From Cerioporus squamosus (Eukaryota > Basidiomycota > Agaricomycetes > Polyporales > Polyporaceae), in assembly GCA_022592435.1 (NCBI GenBank), contig JABYQS010000002.1, forward strand, positions 868,001 through 932,000: a stretch of 64,000 bases of DNA, read 5' to 3'. The position numbers and the translations under genes are program-made. The notes under the pieces are model-generated. The model did no database searches, was not told where the DNA came from, and saw only the letters and a program-made list of their open reading frames with translations. Below are positions 13,646 through 24,470 of this stretch, in pieces. Every line of letters begins with the position of its first letter. Positions within the stretch are counted from its first letter, which is position 1.

Positions 13646-15288
13646 AGAACGATAGCGGATCTCAGGTCTGGGGGAACGGCCGGGGATGCGATGCGATACG
13701 GCGTTGGCTCAGGACTGGGGCGGCTCGGCGGCAGCGGCGGCGACGAGGGGGATGGTGGTGGTCGAAGGGCAAGGACCGTTGAGCTCGCTAAGAGGCCAGC
13801 CGCCACGAAGGACAAAATTTCTGTAGCTGGGATTCCGAGTCAGAGAAAGACTGGAGTCAGGGAGGACAGTGTTCAAGCACCGCGCCCCGCCTTCACCCGG
13901 GGCTCCGGGCGATCGACCTCCCCCGCCAATACATCTCGGCTGCATATTTTGCTTGTCTTATCTCCCCCGCCAGCCAATCAGCGCGCCCGCAGACATAAGC
14001 CCTGACGAGATAATGAGCCACTTATCGCGCATTGATCACGATCGGGCTCCTTCTGATCTAATCTCCTGGATTTCACGCGGAAGCCCGCCGGAAACGGCCT
14101 CCTGATCCTCCTCCGAGTCCTCGCTCGTCCCGTCTTTCCTCCGCCCGCAGTCCTCGCTGAGCAATGCTGACGAGCGTGTCGGAGAGACTGGGCCTGCCAT
14201 TGAGCCACAGTATCGCCCCGCAACTCTATCACGTCTCCTTCGCAGTATGCAGAACACAGAAGGTCTTGTACACCGAGCTGCCGCGGCTCCTCGAAGCTGT
14301 TCATGATCGTCCGGGCCTCGGCTGAATGGAAGGGAACACACGCCCACTCCCTCCAACGTCAGTTCTTCTCTAGCCAAACGTGCAGCGACCCCTGCGCCCC
14401 GCGTCTTCGGGTTCCTCGAAGCTTTGCATCGGCGCATCCCTCGGCGTGTGTTGTGGCCCCCGGTTCCTACCTCGTATGTATGCACACTTCAACCTTCAAG
14501 CCTCTCAAAGTGTCGCTCTTTCTTACGTCTCGGAGAAACCGTGGCCGGTGGTGACAGATCCGGGGAGCCCCTGGGACCTGTAGAACACTTGCGCCTCATT
14601 GTCTGTCTCAGCGACGACCCCTTCATCAGAAAGGCTTGGATGTTCCCTACCATGTGGGCCGCCGGGTTCCCATCGCATTCACGCGGAACCATTCGCTGCA
14701 ACTCTAAGATGACCCGGGGGCAGCAGAGTACGAGGATGCTGCCGCTGCCTGTGAGAGTTCCTATGCTTTCGGACCGGAGTGTTCACTGCTTCCGTCGTAG
14801 CAGAGACTGGTACGTAGAGGCGTGAGCGTGAGCTAGAGTCTATTGCCCTGCCTTCCTTGTGCTTCTGCCAGCTTCCTCTAGCTTCCTCCACCACGCGACT
14901 CGTGAACCAGATCTCCATCATGCTGGACAATTCCATCAGATAGACCAGTAGCTCAGGTTCTCAAAGTGCCGCCGACCCGCATGACTTCAGATAATTGTAG
15001 CCCGCATTAACGCGTACCTCGGGGACTCGGAAGATCCTGCGCGGTGGCCGGTCTAGAATAACGCATGGTGAAGTTCGTCGGAGAAGCGTCATAAGAACTC
15101 TGTCCTGACGTACCTTCGAATGGTTCCCGAATGTACATGGAAACACACCCACTTTCTGAGAACCGCAGTTAGGAAGCTGAGACCACTTAAGGATATTCGC
15201 GCCTTCGGAGAAGAAGTTTCGTACAACGCCTGCCCGGCCAGTGTGTATACTCGCAGCGTGTATGTACACGAGGAGAAAAGGGTGCAAA
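13646..15288. other. Intergenic region between GLT1 and LST8
   Basis: The GLT1-proximal part is the promoter, with the GATA cluster. Beyond it are short open frames on both strands (up to 149 codons, minus, 14036-14485) without recognisable domains. A 53-codon frame at 14164-14325 carries a phrase resembling the start of shikimate dehydrogenases, but no Rossmann domain follows it. Confidence 0.4.
13957..14026. promoter_or_regulatory. GATA-motif cluster and CCAAT box upstream of GLT1
   Basis: Seen: GATAAG-type hexamers at 13957-13962 and 14021-14026 (both on the minus strand) and GATAA at 14009-14013 (plus strand), with CCAAT at 13974-13978. All lie 310-380 bases before the GLT1 start. Known: fungal nitrogen regulators of the AreA/Nit2 class bind clustered GATA sites. 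Inferred: GLT1 is under nitrogen control through these sites. Confidence 0.45.
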
Positions 15289-16808
15289 CTAGCCCGCTCC
15301 ATCGTGCAATGCGCAACACACTGCAGCTAGTGAGAAATAGACGTTAGCAACGGTCGAGCGACGCAGTACAACGTCCGAACCTTTCTGATGACCATTGTAT
15401 TGCCGTACGGTCTCCCCGGTCGACATATCCCACAAACGTGCGGTGTGGTCGGACGATGCTGGTGCAGACATATGTGGGGTCAGGAACACACATCCCAGCT
15501 AAGCAGACCATTCGCACCTGTTACTAAATACGCTGAATCAGCGCTAAAGGCACAATCCCATACCCAACGCTGGTGGCCCTGGAGCGTCTTCTCGAGCTTG
15601 AACTCGTAGTTTGGTGATATTGACCAGATCTTCACCGTCGTGTCGGCAGAGCAGGTCGCCAGATACCTGGGACAAGCAACGTCACTGGAGCTGAAGCGTA
15701 CTAGAAGCTCTGAGGGCACCAACTTTACATCAGGGCTCAAAAGCAACCGCGTGAGGTACTTCGTATGCGCTTGGAACATCGTCACTGCCTGGAATCTCGG
15801 TAGATCGGATCTCTCGTCGTTGATCTTCCATACATAGCACTTGCCCTGTACGAATGCCGGTTAGCCCGCATCGATCTCAGCGTTGGTTAGCGTACCTTGA
15901 CGCTTCCCGCTACGAGGCACGACCCGTCCGAAGCGAGGCTGATGGACCGCATTGGTGTATCACCCCCAGGAGTCTGGAAGTCGGAGCAGTGAGCGTCATG
16001 CGGACCGAACGTGGTAAGTACACGTACCAGTTCGTGCGTACAGATGTTCTCCGACAAGTCCCACTGCTTGATTCGTCCGGCCTGGTCGCAGCTAATGAGC
16101 TCCCCCTGATTCGGATGGACCACAACGTCGTTCACTGTTTCCGCAAGGGTCTTAGCAGTTAGGAAACGGCGCCGGAGGATCGTCATACCGGGAGCCTCGT
16201 TGTCATAATTCCGATGGAGGTGGCTGCTACTTCTGAATCCGAAAGCACCCTCAGAGCACTGGGAGGCCTAGACCAAGAGAACGACGCACCGAAGATCCCA
16301 TATCTTGATGGTTCCATCCTCGCTTCCGGTGACCAGCCACTTCCCCTCACTGTGAAAACACACTGCGGTGATATTTCCGTTATGACCCTCGAATATCGCG
16401 ACCTGCGAACGTGGTAGGACTTCGTCGTAAGGGGGTGACGCGACTCTTCGGTTTACGCTGAATGACATACCGGACCCGCAGAGGGTGCAGCCGCAATCTC
16501 GTAAATGTACGCCTTCTTGTGAATGGCGGCGGCGAGGAGGCGCTTGCTAGAGATCGCCAGGTTGAGTGAAGGATGACGGGGCAAAGCACGAACCGCTGCT
16601 CACTCCGGTGATATGGCTAGGCGGTTTACTTGCTGTTGGAAGCATAGGACGCGCCAGGCGTGGTGAATGAGACGGTATGGACGCACATGGCGAACAGCCT
16701 CACACCAGATTCAGCAGCCCTGGGTATGGTCCTGGAACAGATGCCACTCCATGCCTCCCAGAAGCGTATTTCGTGGTCGTACGAGCCAGTGACGAGGATA
16801 ACCGACAT
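15289..16808 (-). CDS. LST8: WD40 protein LST8, subunit of TOR complexes
   Basis: LST8 binds and stabilises the TOR kinase domain in both TORC1 and TORC2. The protein is almost entirely WD40 blades. Recognisable pieces in order are [126 protein letters not shown] and the ending [18 protein letters not shown], with stop at 15289. It is spread over several exons with canonical introns. The last intron runs from the GT after GHQK to the AG just before the 13-codon final exon. I chose the ATG at 16808 because the family usually begins MSVILVT. An in-frame ATG at 16889 would add 27 residues including a six-alanine run. No missing blade is apparent. Confidence 0.92.
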
Positions 16809-16889
16809 GTCCGTTCGCGCGGCAGCAGCAGCAGCAGACCTGGAGGAGGAGGATTGCACAGGCATGGTAATCGAGACCGTCAAGGACAA

Positions 16890-17728
16890 GAAGGCGCCGC
16901 GGACAGAGGCTTGGGCATGGACTTACGTAATGTGGGCAGACCATCAGAGCCGTGCGCGACTCGAGGACGAACCTGTAGCTCGAGCGGTTCCTGCTCCTTT
17001 CGAGAGACTCTCATCCTGGTTCAAGCTCGTGCCGTCATGCCCTGCGCTGGGCGGCCCAGGCCCGTCCAAACCCCTGCCAGCACTGCAGTACGCTTGTCCG
17101 CACAGACAACGACGACCCTCCCCTGGGCGCGTCACATTAACGTCTGGCGGTGGTTTCTGTCCTTCTGAGTTCGTCCACATCGTCAAGCTTCTCCGTGCTC
17201 TCGGGTATCTAGGTGTTCCGACGCTCAGGGCCCGATTGATGCTACCGTAAAGAAGCATCCTCGTGTAGAACGCGCTGGGCGTCCGCACTGTGGTGCTTCT
17301 GCAGTGTGCTCATCTACGCGCCGTTCCCCGGTCTCTTCTTGCGTCTTCCCGCGAACCAACTCACCTACATTTCCCCTGTGTCTGGGCCCTAGCTGTCTCC
17401 CTTGCTTCCCTTTCATGTGTGGCCCCTCGCTGCGGATGCCCTTGTCTAGACTTCAGCCGGGCGATCCCCCATCTTCTCTCTGGCGCGCTTTCTCGAGCCC
17501 TCTTCCTGTCCCGCTTGATCTGCTTTGTCGTGGTTCGTTACCCGTGTAGCCATGTCAAGGCGGCTTCCCGCTCCGAAATAGATGATCCCCTTCACAACAC
17601 TTGCCAGTGATGTGTGGGTATGGGTGCGCTACCGCCATGCCACGCATACAAATTGCAGGGCCGATCGACCGTCACCGTCCTGTGCACCCTCCTTTCATAC
17701 CCATTGCCTCTAGTATAAGAGACCGACG
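16890..17728. other. Divergent intergenic region between LST8 and the small gene
   Basis: This is presumed shared promoter space. The part from about 17290 to 17560 is rich in C and T on the plus strand. Open frames here, up to 196 codons starting inside LST8, are shadows. Confidence 0.4.
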
Positions 17729-18133
17729 ATGGTGGTTGGTAAGTCGACATCCCAACAGTCCACCCAATCCCTACGACGCTAATGGATCCCTTCCCGGTAG
17801 GTGATGAGCACTCGTATCCAGCGAGCTCTTCAGCTAACAGACAATGGTTCGCACAGGTAGGCACTCGCGTATTCTTCCTCGAGGGGGGCAAGACACGCAC
17901 TGGCACCGTACAGACCACCGAGACCATCGAGGTGAGCGCGAACGGGTCGCTCACCACGTCTTGCGCTCGCCTGCTGACGCGGACACAGGGCCTTCGCTAT
18001 GTCGTTATAAAGCTGGACGACGGCAGCCCGAACCCGGTGAAGCTACCGTGCGTATTGCTCAGTTGTGCACCAATAGGCGAGGCTCATTACGTCTAGTTTG
18101 TCTAGTGTCAACAGCGTCACCAAGTCCGGCTAG
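17729..18133 (+). CDS. Small hypothetical protein
   Basis: I do not recognise a family. The coding case rests on spliced frame continuity. A body reading GTRVFFLEGGKTRTGTVQTT is joined across a 57-base intron (17932-17988, ctgac branch site) to GLRYVVIKLDDGSPNPVKLP. A 67-base intron (18048-18114) then leads to VTKSG and a stop at 18131-18133. The product would be about 80-90 residues and looks like a small beta-rich (SH3-like) fold. The 5' end is uncertain. One model starts at 17729 and splices 17739-17800 (GTAAGT donor, ctaat branch). The other starts at ATG 17782 without that intron, which fits better with a TATA-like element at 17713. Confidence 0.45.
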
Positions 18134-18833
18134 CCATCTGGCGGCTGTGACCCGCCGCACCTGGTCCGCTCGCATGGGCGGTCCGCCCCGCTCTATATCC
18201 AAAAGTATATTTGCTCGCTCGACGGACTGCACGGACTCGTAGACTGTATCATTCGTCCCCTGCTACATATGTATCTCTGAATACCCGCACTTCCTGACAT
18301 AGATTCACGGACTCGATTTCGACTTGTACTGTATACGTACGCGCTACATAGCTAGGCTAGTTTGCTGCATGGGAACACTGGCAGATATAGAGCGGTTCCG
18401 AGACTCGTACCCCGGTCTGAGGTTTGAACCCTCGTTTGCATGTGTGCATCATGGATTCTGTGAGTACTTTCTGTGAGACGTTCCTTGGATGCAAGCGAGG
18501 ATCATGGACATGGACGACCCGCCTCGACCTCCGAGGATGATCCAGACAGACGGGAACGGGTGTCGAAAGGTCACCTCCGGATCAGTGGTCTACCTTCAGC
18601 TTCTCTCGCGTTCCCCGACTTCCATTCAGCTCATCGAAACCGATCCCCGAAGGCTTCGGGCCGTACTCGAGCATTATTCACACAGCCGCCGGCATGCGAT
18701 AGGAGGAGGCGCCCCTCCTAAGCCGTCAGACCACGTTCTATGAAACGGGTCGGCGCAGGTTCTCATTAGTTCTCTGACCATCCGCACCCCAGTTTTCACC
18801 CAGCGGGCCTCCCACGCGACGCGCATCTCAGCG
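18134..18833. other. Region with probable 5' exons of the SDR-like gene, not resolved
   Basis: An ATG followed by a good donor (GTGAGT) lies at 18454-18467, and open frames of 80-85 codons run from about 18473 to 18743. The conserved family region only begins near 19060, so N-terminal exons should lie here. I could not join them into one frame with confidence. Confidence 0.35.
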
Positions 18834-20460
18834 ATGTCATTCCGGCCAGCACCAGGGCAGGCCTTCCCCGACGATGTCCGGATCTCGTCCGATGGCGCCC
18901 TCCTGGCAAGCAGGATTAACGCTCTCGAGTGCACACGCATTGTCATATCCATGTTCTTCCGACTCTTGCTCGGAGCCTTCTCTGCCATTCAGCGTTGTAC
19001 AGCCGGCGCACATGAACGCCTCTGCCGTTTTTTCTGGCTCGCTCAGTCCGCTGTCCATGCCAATAGGCAAAGCGCCATAGTGATTGTGGGCGGAGATGAC
19101 GGTGAGTTATGCCGATTAGGAGGCGATCGTGGGCCCATGCTGACCAGCACCCGCGAACGGTGCGGATTTGCCTCGCAGACATAGGCAGGCATATTGCACT
19201 CGACTTCTCCGAGCTGGGCTACACCGTCTTCGTGCTGTGCCCAGACAGGCACCGCGACCCACAGACCCTTGCATCCTCCTCCACACCGGATGCATCGAAC
19301 GTGTCTTCGGTGAGAGAGATCCACATCGTCTCATTGCCCTTGTCCCACCGACGCTGAATGCTTCGAACCAGCGGCTCATACAGGATTGGCACCAGAGGAT
19401 TAAAAGGTCCGGCCGCTCGCCGTCGCCCTGGGGTTTGGTTGCCCCCATCGTGCTGGACATGACTTCCAGCACGCAGCGCATCCGTGCGGTCGAGACCGTA
19501 GATGCGTACTGCGCCTCCCATTGTCTGCACCTTGTTGCTGTTATCGTGCAAGCTGCGCCCGGTTCCAGCAGTACGTGAGAGTCGCCTTTCCCTCGCAGTC
19601 CTCGGCTGACACCCATTCCTCCACCCACACCCATACACACGGACGTAACACGCACATGCACGCACCTAGCATCCAAGCCAGGCCGTGAGGCTCTTGACGT
19701 TACGGCGTGGGGCGACGTTGTCAGCCAGTGCCTCGTGCAGCCTTTGTCCCTGGTCCAGGACTACGTCAGCTTGCTTGCGGCCGCCACTGGACGAGTCGTT
19801 CTCCTGCATACGTGTGAGCGACATCCGGTTACTTCCAACTTCTATGCGCCCGCCGCTTCTGACATACCCATCTCCCACAGCCGGCCATCAACCATGGTCG
19901 CCTTCTCTACACAAGAGCATCATTCTGTCCGCCGCGCAGTATTTGCGCCAAGAACTCGATTCACAATCTATCAAGGTGTCAACCGTCTCCGTTGGACCCT
20001 TCGCCCCGTCGTTCAAGTCCCCAGAGCTTACCCACAATGAAGCAGGGTGCGTCTTCTCGTCTTCGGTCGATAGCTCATCATTCATGCGCCCTGTTGCCGC
20101 AGTACCTTTGCTTGGAGTGAACGTGGTGAGTGCCCTCAATGCTTGACGTTCCGGATTTCGCCGGAAACTAATGAAAGCCCAGGATTCATGCCCAGCGTTC
20201 GAAACACGATCGAGGGTGTCTTGCTCCAGTTCTTCGTCAGTCCTGAAGATCTTCGGTGCACACTCCTCGACATCATACGATCGAGGTGAGTGCACCGAGC
20301 CCATGACGTACATGCTTCGCGGGATGCTCATGCACGTAGGTACCCGAAGGAGCGATACGTCGTCGGACTACATGCCAGCCTCCAGGCTGCGCACGACTCG
20401 CTACCCACGGTGGTCCATCTATGTTTGAGATCTATTACGCGACTCTTGAGTGTCTTCTAG
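18834..20460 (+). CDS. SDR-fold protein resembling the fungal DUF1776 family
   Basis: The protein has the layout of a short-chain dehydrogenase. A nucleotide-binding start (SAIVIVGGDD joined to IGRHIALDFSELGYTVFVLC) is followed by a mid segment WGDVVSQCLVQPLSLVQDYV, a strand ending GRVVLLHT, then the helix SAAQYLRQELDSQSIKVSTV. Introns place well: 19102-19178, 19310-19371, 19571-19669, 19814-19880, 20047-20102, 20126-20182 and 20286-20339. All keep frame to the stop at 20458-20460. The usual catalytic Tyr-x-x-x-Lys of SDRs is not visible at the matching helix, which suggests a non-catalytic or altered enzyme. The start at 18834 is only the first in-frame ATG of the exon I could follow, and the true start is probably upstream. 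It converges on the ALKBH7-like gene with 65 bases between stops. Confidence 0.65.
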
Positions 20461-20525
20461 CCCGAGCCGACCCGTCCACATGGTTGTTGTATTATTCGCA
20501 GATGGGAACCAGATCAGATACCCTC

Positions 20526-21562
20526 TTACGGTTGCTGAGAAGCTATGCGGTCCTGGATACAAGTGAGAAAGAGAAGGACTCGGACCATCTGGCCCAGCCA
20601 CGAGGCGGGACAACGCACCCGAATCATGATACTCAGGCGCTGTCGCCCGGCGTCGGGTTTGCCCAAGATCGAATGCTGATACTCATACCGAACCGCGTCC
20701 CTGAAGCAAATGAGTGGAGTCGGTCGTCGGATGTGACAGTTATGGCTCACTTCTGTAGATAGACACTCCCGGAGGGTAAGGAGATTTCATAACGCTTCCC
20801 AGAGCTGGCATTGTCCAGCCGCAGAGTGCGCTCATCCCCGAGAGACACGCCTAGGATCCATTTGCTATAAAAGGCTCAACCGTTCCTGATTCATGAGAAG
20901 ACGGAGGCGAAGAGGCGTACCCACTCGCCTCCACATTGTCGACATGTGGCTGAGAAGTAGGGTCATTGAGCGCATGAACGGTCGGATGTAATGTTCGAGA
21001 ACGCGCACAAGAATTTCACCGTCAGAGGCGAGGTGCAGAACGTGCGTTTGCGTGTCTTGACTGGGATGGATGTCCTTCAGCCTGTCGAGCAACGGGAGGA
21101 CCTCCGGCACGTCTTCCGGCCACGAGGTGACATGCATTTCACGGTAGCGTTTGATTACTCCGTCAAAGTGACCCTGCCGCATGAGTGTCAGTACATTCCA
21201 AGGAAAGCGCGTTGCAATCCGGAGGGGTCGAGGTCCACACGTGCCTCTTGGAAGTCGTAGTACTCGTCAGGCAGGAACAGGTCTTGGACAGAGTCGGTCG
21301 TCACTTTCGGAGGATTGCTTCGCAGGTACTCTCTTCGGCGGCGTCGAGATTTACCGCTTTCCATAGAGTCCAGCTTTTTGAGTGCGGCTCTGAGCAAAAT
21401 GCATTGTTCTTGGAAGGTGAAGAAACTAGGGTAGAACTTGAAATCTTCGGGGTACTGTGAGCCCGACGTAGCAAGCTGTCGGAATGCGGCTCGAGGTGGC
21501 CTAGACTGCAGACGGAGACATGGAGCCCAGAGCGCACTGGAGGCGAGGAGGGCACGCGACAT
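20526..21562 (-). CDS. ALKBH7-like 2-oxoglutarate/Fe(II) dioxygenase, probably mitochondrial
   Basis: AlkB-family enzymes hydroxylate using 2-oxoglutarate and iron. ALKBH7 is the mitochondrial branch. The N-terminus from ATG 21562 is basic and Ser/Arg-rich without acidic residues, as a mitochondrial presequence should be. Then come YPEDFKFYPSFFTFQEQCIL, FLPDEYYDFQEGHFDGVIKR and DTQTHVLHLASDGEIL. The iron ligands follow as PHVDNVEASG (H-x-D), and the distal His lies in YEYQHSILGKP just before RLSIMIRDR. The joined frame runs through five introns to the stop at 20526. The first intron, 21174-21244, has a GC donor (gag|GCACGT), needed to join FQE to GHFDG. A longer start at 21715 is possible but adds a less convincing leader. 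Confidence 0.85.
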
Positions 21563-22318
21563 GGGGTGCAGCGGTGAAGAAGGGTTAGCGCGGCGTAAGG
21601 CACAGAACTTGGTTAGAATAGACTTGAACGAACTTGTTTTGGACGCTGATGCGCGACGCGGAATGTCCCGGCTTTTGCCGAGCCGAAAGCATTGTGGCGC
21701 TTCCGTCTTCGTCAATATGATCTTCCACTCGCATAAGCACTAACCAGCTCCGCCATCCTCGCTCTGAAATGGACCTGCTGTAGCAGCAAGTAGCCCGCAA
21801 ACAGCATGTATATGCAGGGGTGCTCGAAGTGGTGACCCCTCTGTTGTTTTAAGTAAGGTGACACGCAAGCACACCTGAACCTAAGATTGTCAGTCTAAGA
21901 ACGCGTCTACCCCCTTGCTAGAAACTTACAGCCGTGTACTAAATCAACCACCAGCGGCAAGTGTCACTGCCAGGAGTCATACACAGTGCCGTCATATTTT
22001 CCCGCGGGGAAATTGCTCAACGACTCGCACGTTCCTGACGACTTCGCTTGATGCTCGCTCTGCCAAGTCGACATGCTACACGCCGTGTCTTGATAGTCCA
22101 ACGATAGTTAGTCGTGCTCGAAAGGATCTCGGTTCACCTTCTGGCACTGGTCGACGGCACGCAAAAGCAGCATGTCACGCGGTCACGCGAGAGGTCACCA
22201 AGTCTTCAAGTTCCCGCGGTTAGACGCCTTGACCATGCCGAAGCAGGACGTCGGCCGTTCTGCTTGTCCTCCAACCACAGGTTCCGGGGTTCGCAAGGCT
22301 TGATGCCTACTCCCTTGC
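21563..22318. other. Divergent promoter region between the ALKBH7-like and carrier genes
   Basis: Open frames of about 70-100 codons occur but show no known domain. I see no convincing regulatory motif cluster. Confidence 0.4.
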
Positions 22319-23653
22319 ATGTCGCTCAAAGATGACGACAGCGCGCAACAGCAACAGGCAAACTCGTTCTACGCCGCTCTCGCACGGACTGCGACACGTA
22401 GCTTGGCATTATATTTCTCCAGGCCGGTGAGACTCTTCCGACCGTCGAAAGGTGCGTGTCCGTAATTCGAATGTTCTGCATAGATACTGACCATGTGCAC
22501 GTACGACGTGTTGCTTGAAGTATAGTTAGCGGCTGGCATTCATTACGTGGGCTCGCCCAAAACCATGGACAGTCCCTCTCGCCCCAGTACATCTCGTGGC
22601 TAGTCAAAGAACATGGAGTATGTCCCCTTGTTCCTATCATTCTCGATCCGCTCCCCGAGCGCGTCTCATACGGCGCCTTCTCTAGTGGTCTGTCATCCCG
22701 AAGCACTTCGTCCCTCCCATGCTTGTCAACGGCTTGCTCGGCTATGTTCTCTGGTCCACCTATTCTGAGGCATCCAGTTGCCTCGAGCCCTACCTTGCCT
22801 CTCACCCGACCACGCTGGCCGCGATTTCTGGCGCGCTCGCCGGAGGAGCCCAGGCGATCGTTGCAGCGCCTGCAGAGAACATGCGCTTCGCGCTCGAAGG
22901 CACCAATCCCGCGACAGGCTGGCATGATGCATGGAAGGAAGTCTTCCTGAAAACTGAACCGGCGAATCCCATGCCGCGTGCGGAGCAGATGCACGAAGCT
23001 CGCCAGGTGCGCGACTGGATGAGAGATGTGGGTGAGATGGCTGGACGGGGGTGGGATGGCTGGGGGTGGGGCTGCGCGAAGGACATTTGCGGTGAGTGCG
23101 GCGCGGTCAGCTTCATTCGTTTGTACGTGCTTTCTAACCTCTCCGCTCCTTACTCGGCCACCGTATGGGCGACGGGTCAGGCTTCGCCGTCTTCTTCGCC
23201 ATTTTCGACATCACACGCCGCTGTGCGATCGAGACGAAGACCATTTCGCAAGATTTGGTCGATCACGCCCCCGAGTCCAACGACCAGCGGTTCCGCTCCA
23301 TCCGGAAGCACACCCCTCGCGTCGTACATGCCACAACTCTGGTCACTGGCGGGGCCATCGCTGGACTTGCGTACGAAATGGTCTCTAGACCTTGGGACGC
23401 TGCTCGCAAGGCCGTCCATATCGACCGGCTCGCACCGAAGAGCGACCAGCATTCCATCGCTGCCATAATCTCGCGCAAAGTCCGCGAGGACGGCGTATTG
23501 TCATTCTTCAAGAACCCCGCACACACTCCGCACGACCCCTCAGCGTCCCCGATGCGCCGGCGGGCGAACGCTGCCCTGCGTACACTGGGTCGTGTGGGCC
23601 CTTGGGGAGTGGGCTTCCTGGTGTGGGAAGCATTTGGACCGGGCATCTCGTAG
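22319..23653 (+). CDS. Mitochondrial carrier-like membrane protein
   Basis: Exons: 22319-22451, 22526-22618, 22686-23091 and 23181-23653. Joined, the protein starts MSLKDDDSAQQQQANSFYAA. It has carrier-type repeats with small-residue helices, for example LAAISGALAGGAQAIVAAP and TTLVTGGAIAGLAYEMVSRP followed by WDAARKAV, whose P-x-W-D-x-A-R resembles the carrier signature PX[DE]XX[RK]. The splice that joins CAKDIC to GFAVFFAIFDITRR (intron 23092-23180) restores a hydrophobic helix. At about 367 residues it is somewhat longer than a standard 300-residue carrier and the repeats are diverged, so the transported substrate cannot be said. It is probably in the mitochondrial inner membrane. Confidence 0.75.
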
Positions 23654-24470
23654 TGCATCCGCTCAATGGCCGACGGCACTTCGCATACTAAATCTGTAGC
23701 GGTAAGGACTAGAACAATTCAATGCGTGGCCGCCCCATCCTTCGATTGAGTCAACGTACCATCACAATGCAAACTAGTGCTGTATGGGTTATGCCCTTTA
23801 AGTTGTCTCAGCAATTCAAGCCGTTATATTTGGTGATCCTTGCCCCGTCAAGACTGCTACTTGCCGCAGACTACATGTGCACAACCATTTGCGGTGGGAT
23901 GAAAGCAGCCGATTAATCGCAGCGCAGGCCACTCGAAGTTCAGAAGGACACGAGTGAATTGTGACCAAGTGCGTATATGGCATTTCGACATACCAAGTGG
24001 TTCACGAGATGAAAACGGCATGGCCGCCGTACGCTTGCTGCCGTCCCAATGATGTGGCGTTAAGCGAGGGATCGACACCATCTCTTTACTTGCGACTTCT
24101 TGCAACTTGAAGAACGGCGGACAGAGCCGGCCAACTGGGCGAGCTGCGGCATCTGCGGTGCAACTTGTTCGGCAGAGTCGCGTGGCCAGCGACCTACTTG
24201 GACCCGACTGGGTAATGACATGTAGGCAGCTTTGGGGTAGAGTCGGTGGAGATGGCAGGCGAGGTTCACTGAGCCGAGTCTGAGGGTCGCCGGAGTCGCT
24301 GCTACGCGGGTGGCCCCAGCGACTAACTTGAAGTTCATGGATAGCGGCGGTGCTGGATCTTGATCACCCCTGTTGGATCTAGGTTCATGTCCAGACGGGG
24401 TGCATTCATAGCCCAACAACGCCTGGTGGGTGCGGCGAACCTAATCTGGAGAAGTGTTGTACTCAGTGTT
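23654..24470. other. Gene-poor stretch 3' of the carrier gene
   Basis: Minus-strand frames at 23857-24105 and 24060-24419 are open for 80-119 codons and lie just past the stop of the unrecognised gene. I cannot link them to it or to any family. No transposon ends or long repeats were noticed. Confidence 0.35.

Noticed and set aside
14164..14325. A short frame with LGLPLSHSIAPQLYHVSF, reminiscent of the start of shikimate dehydrogenases
   Set aside because: Only about 53 codons long; no following catalytic or NADP-binding segment and no convincing splice sites to reach one.
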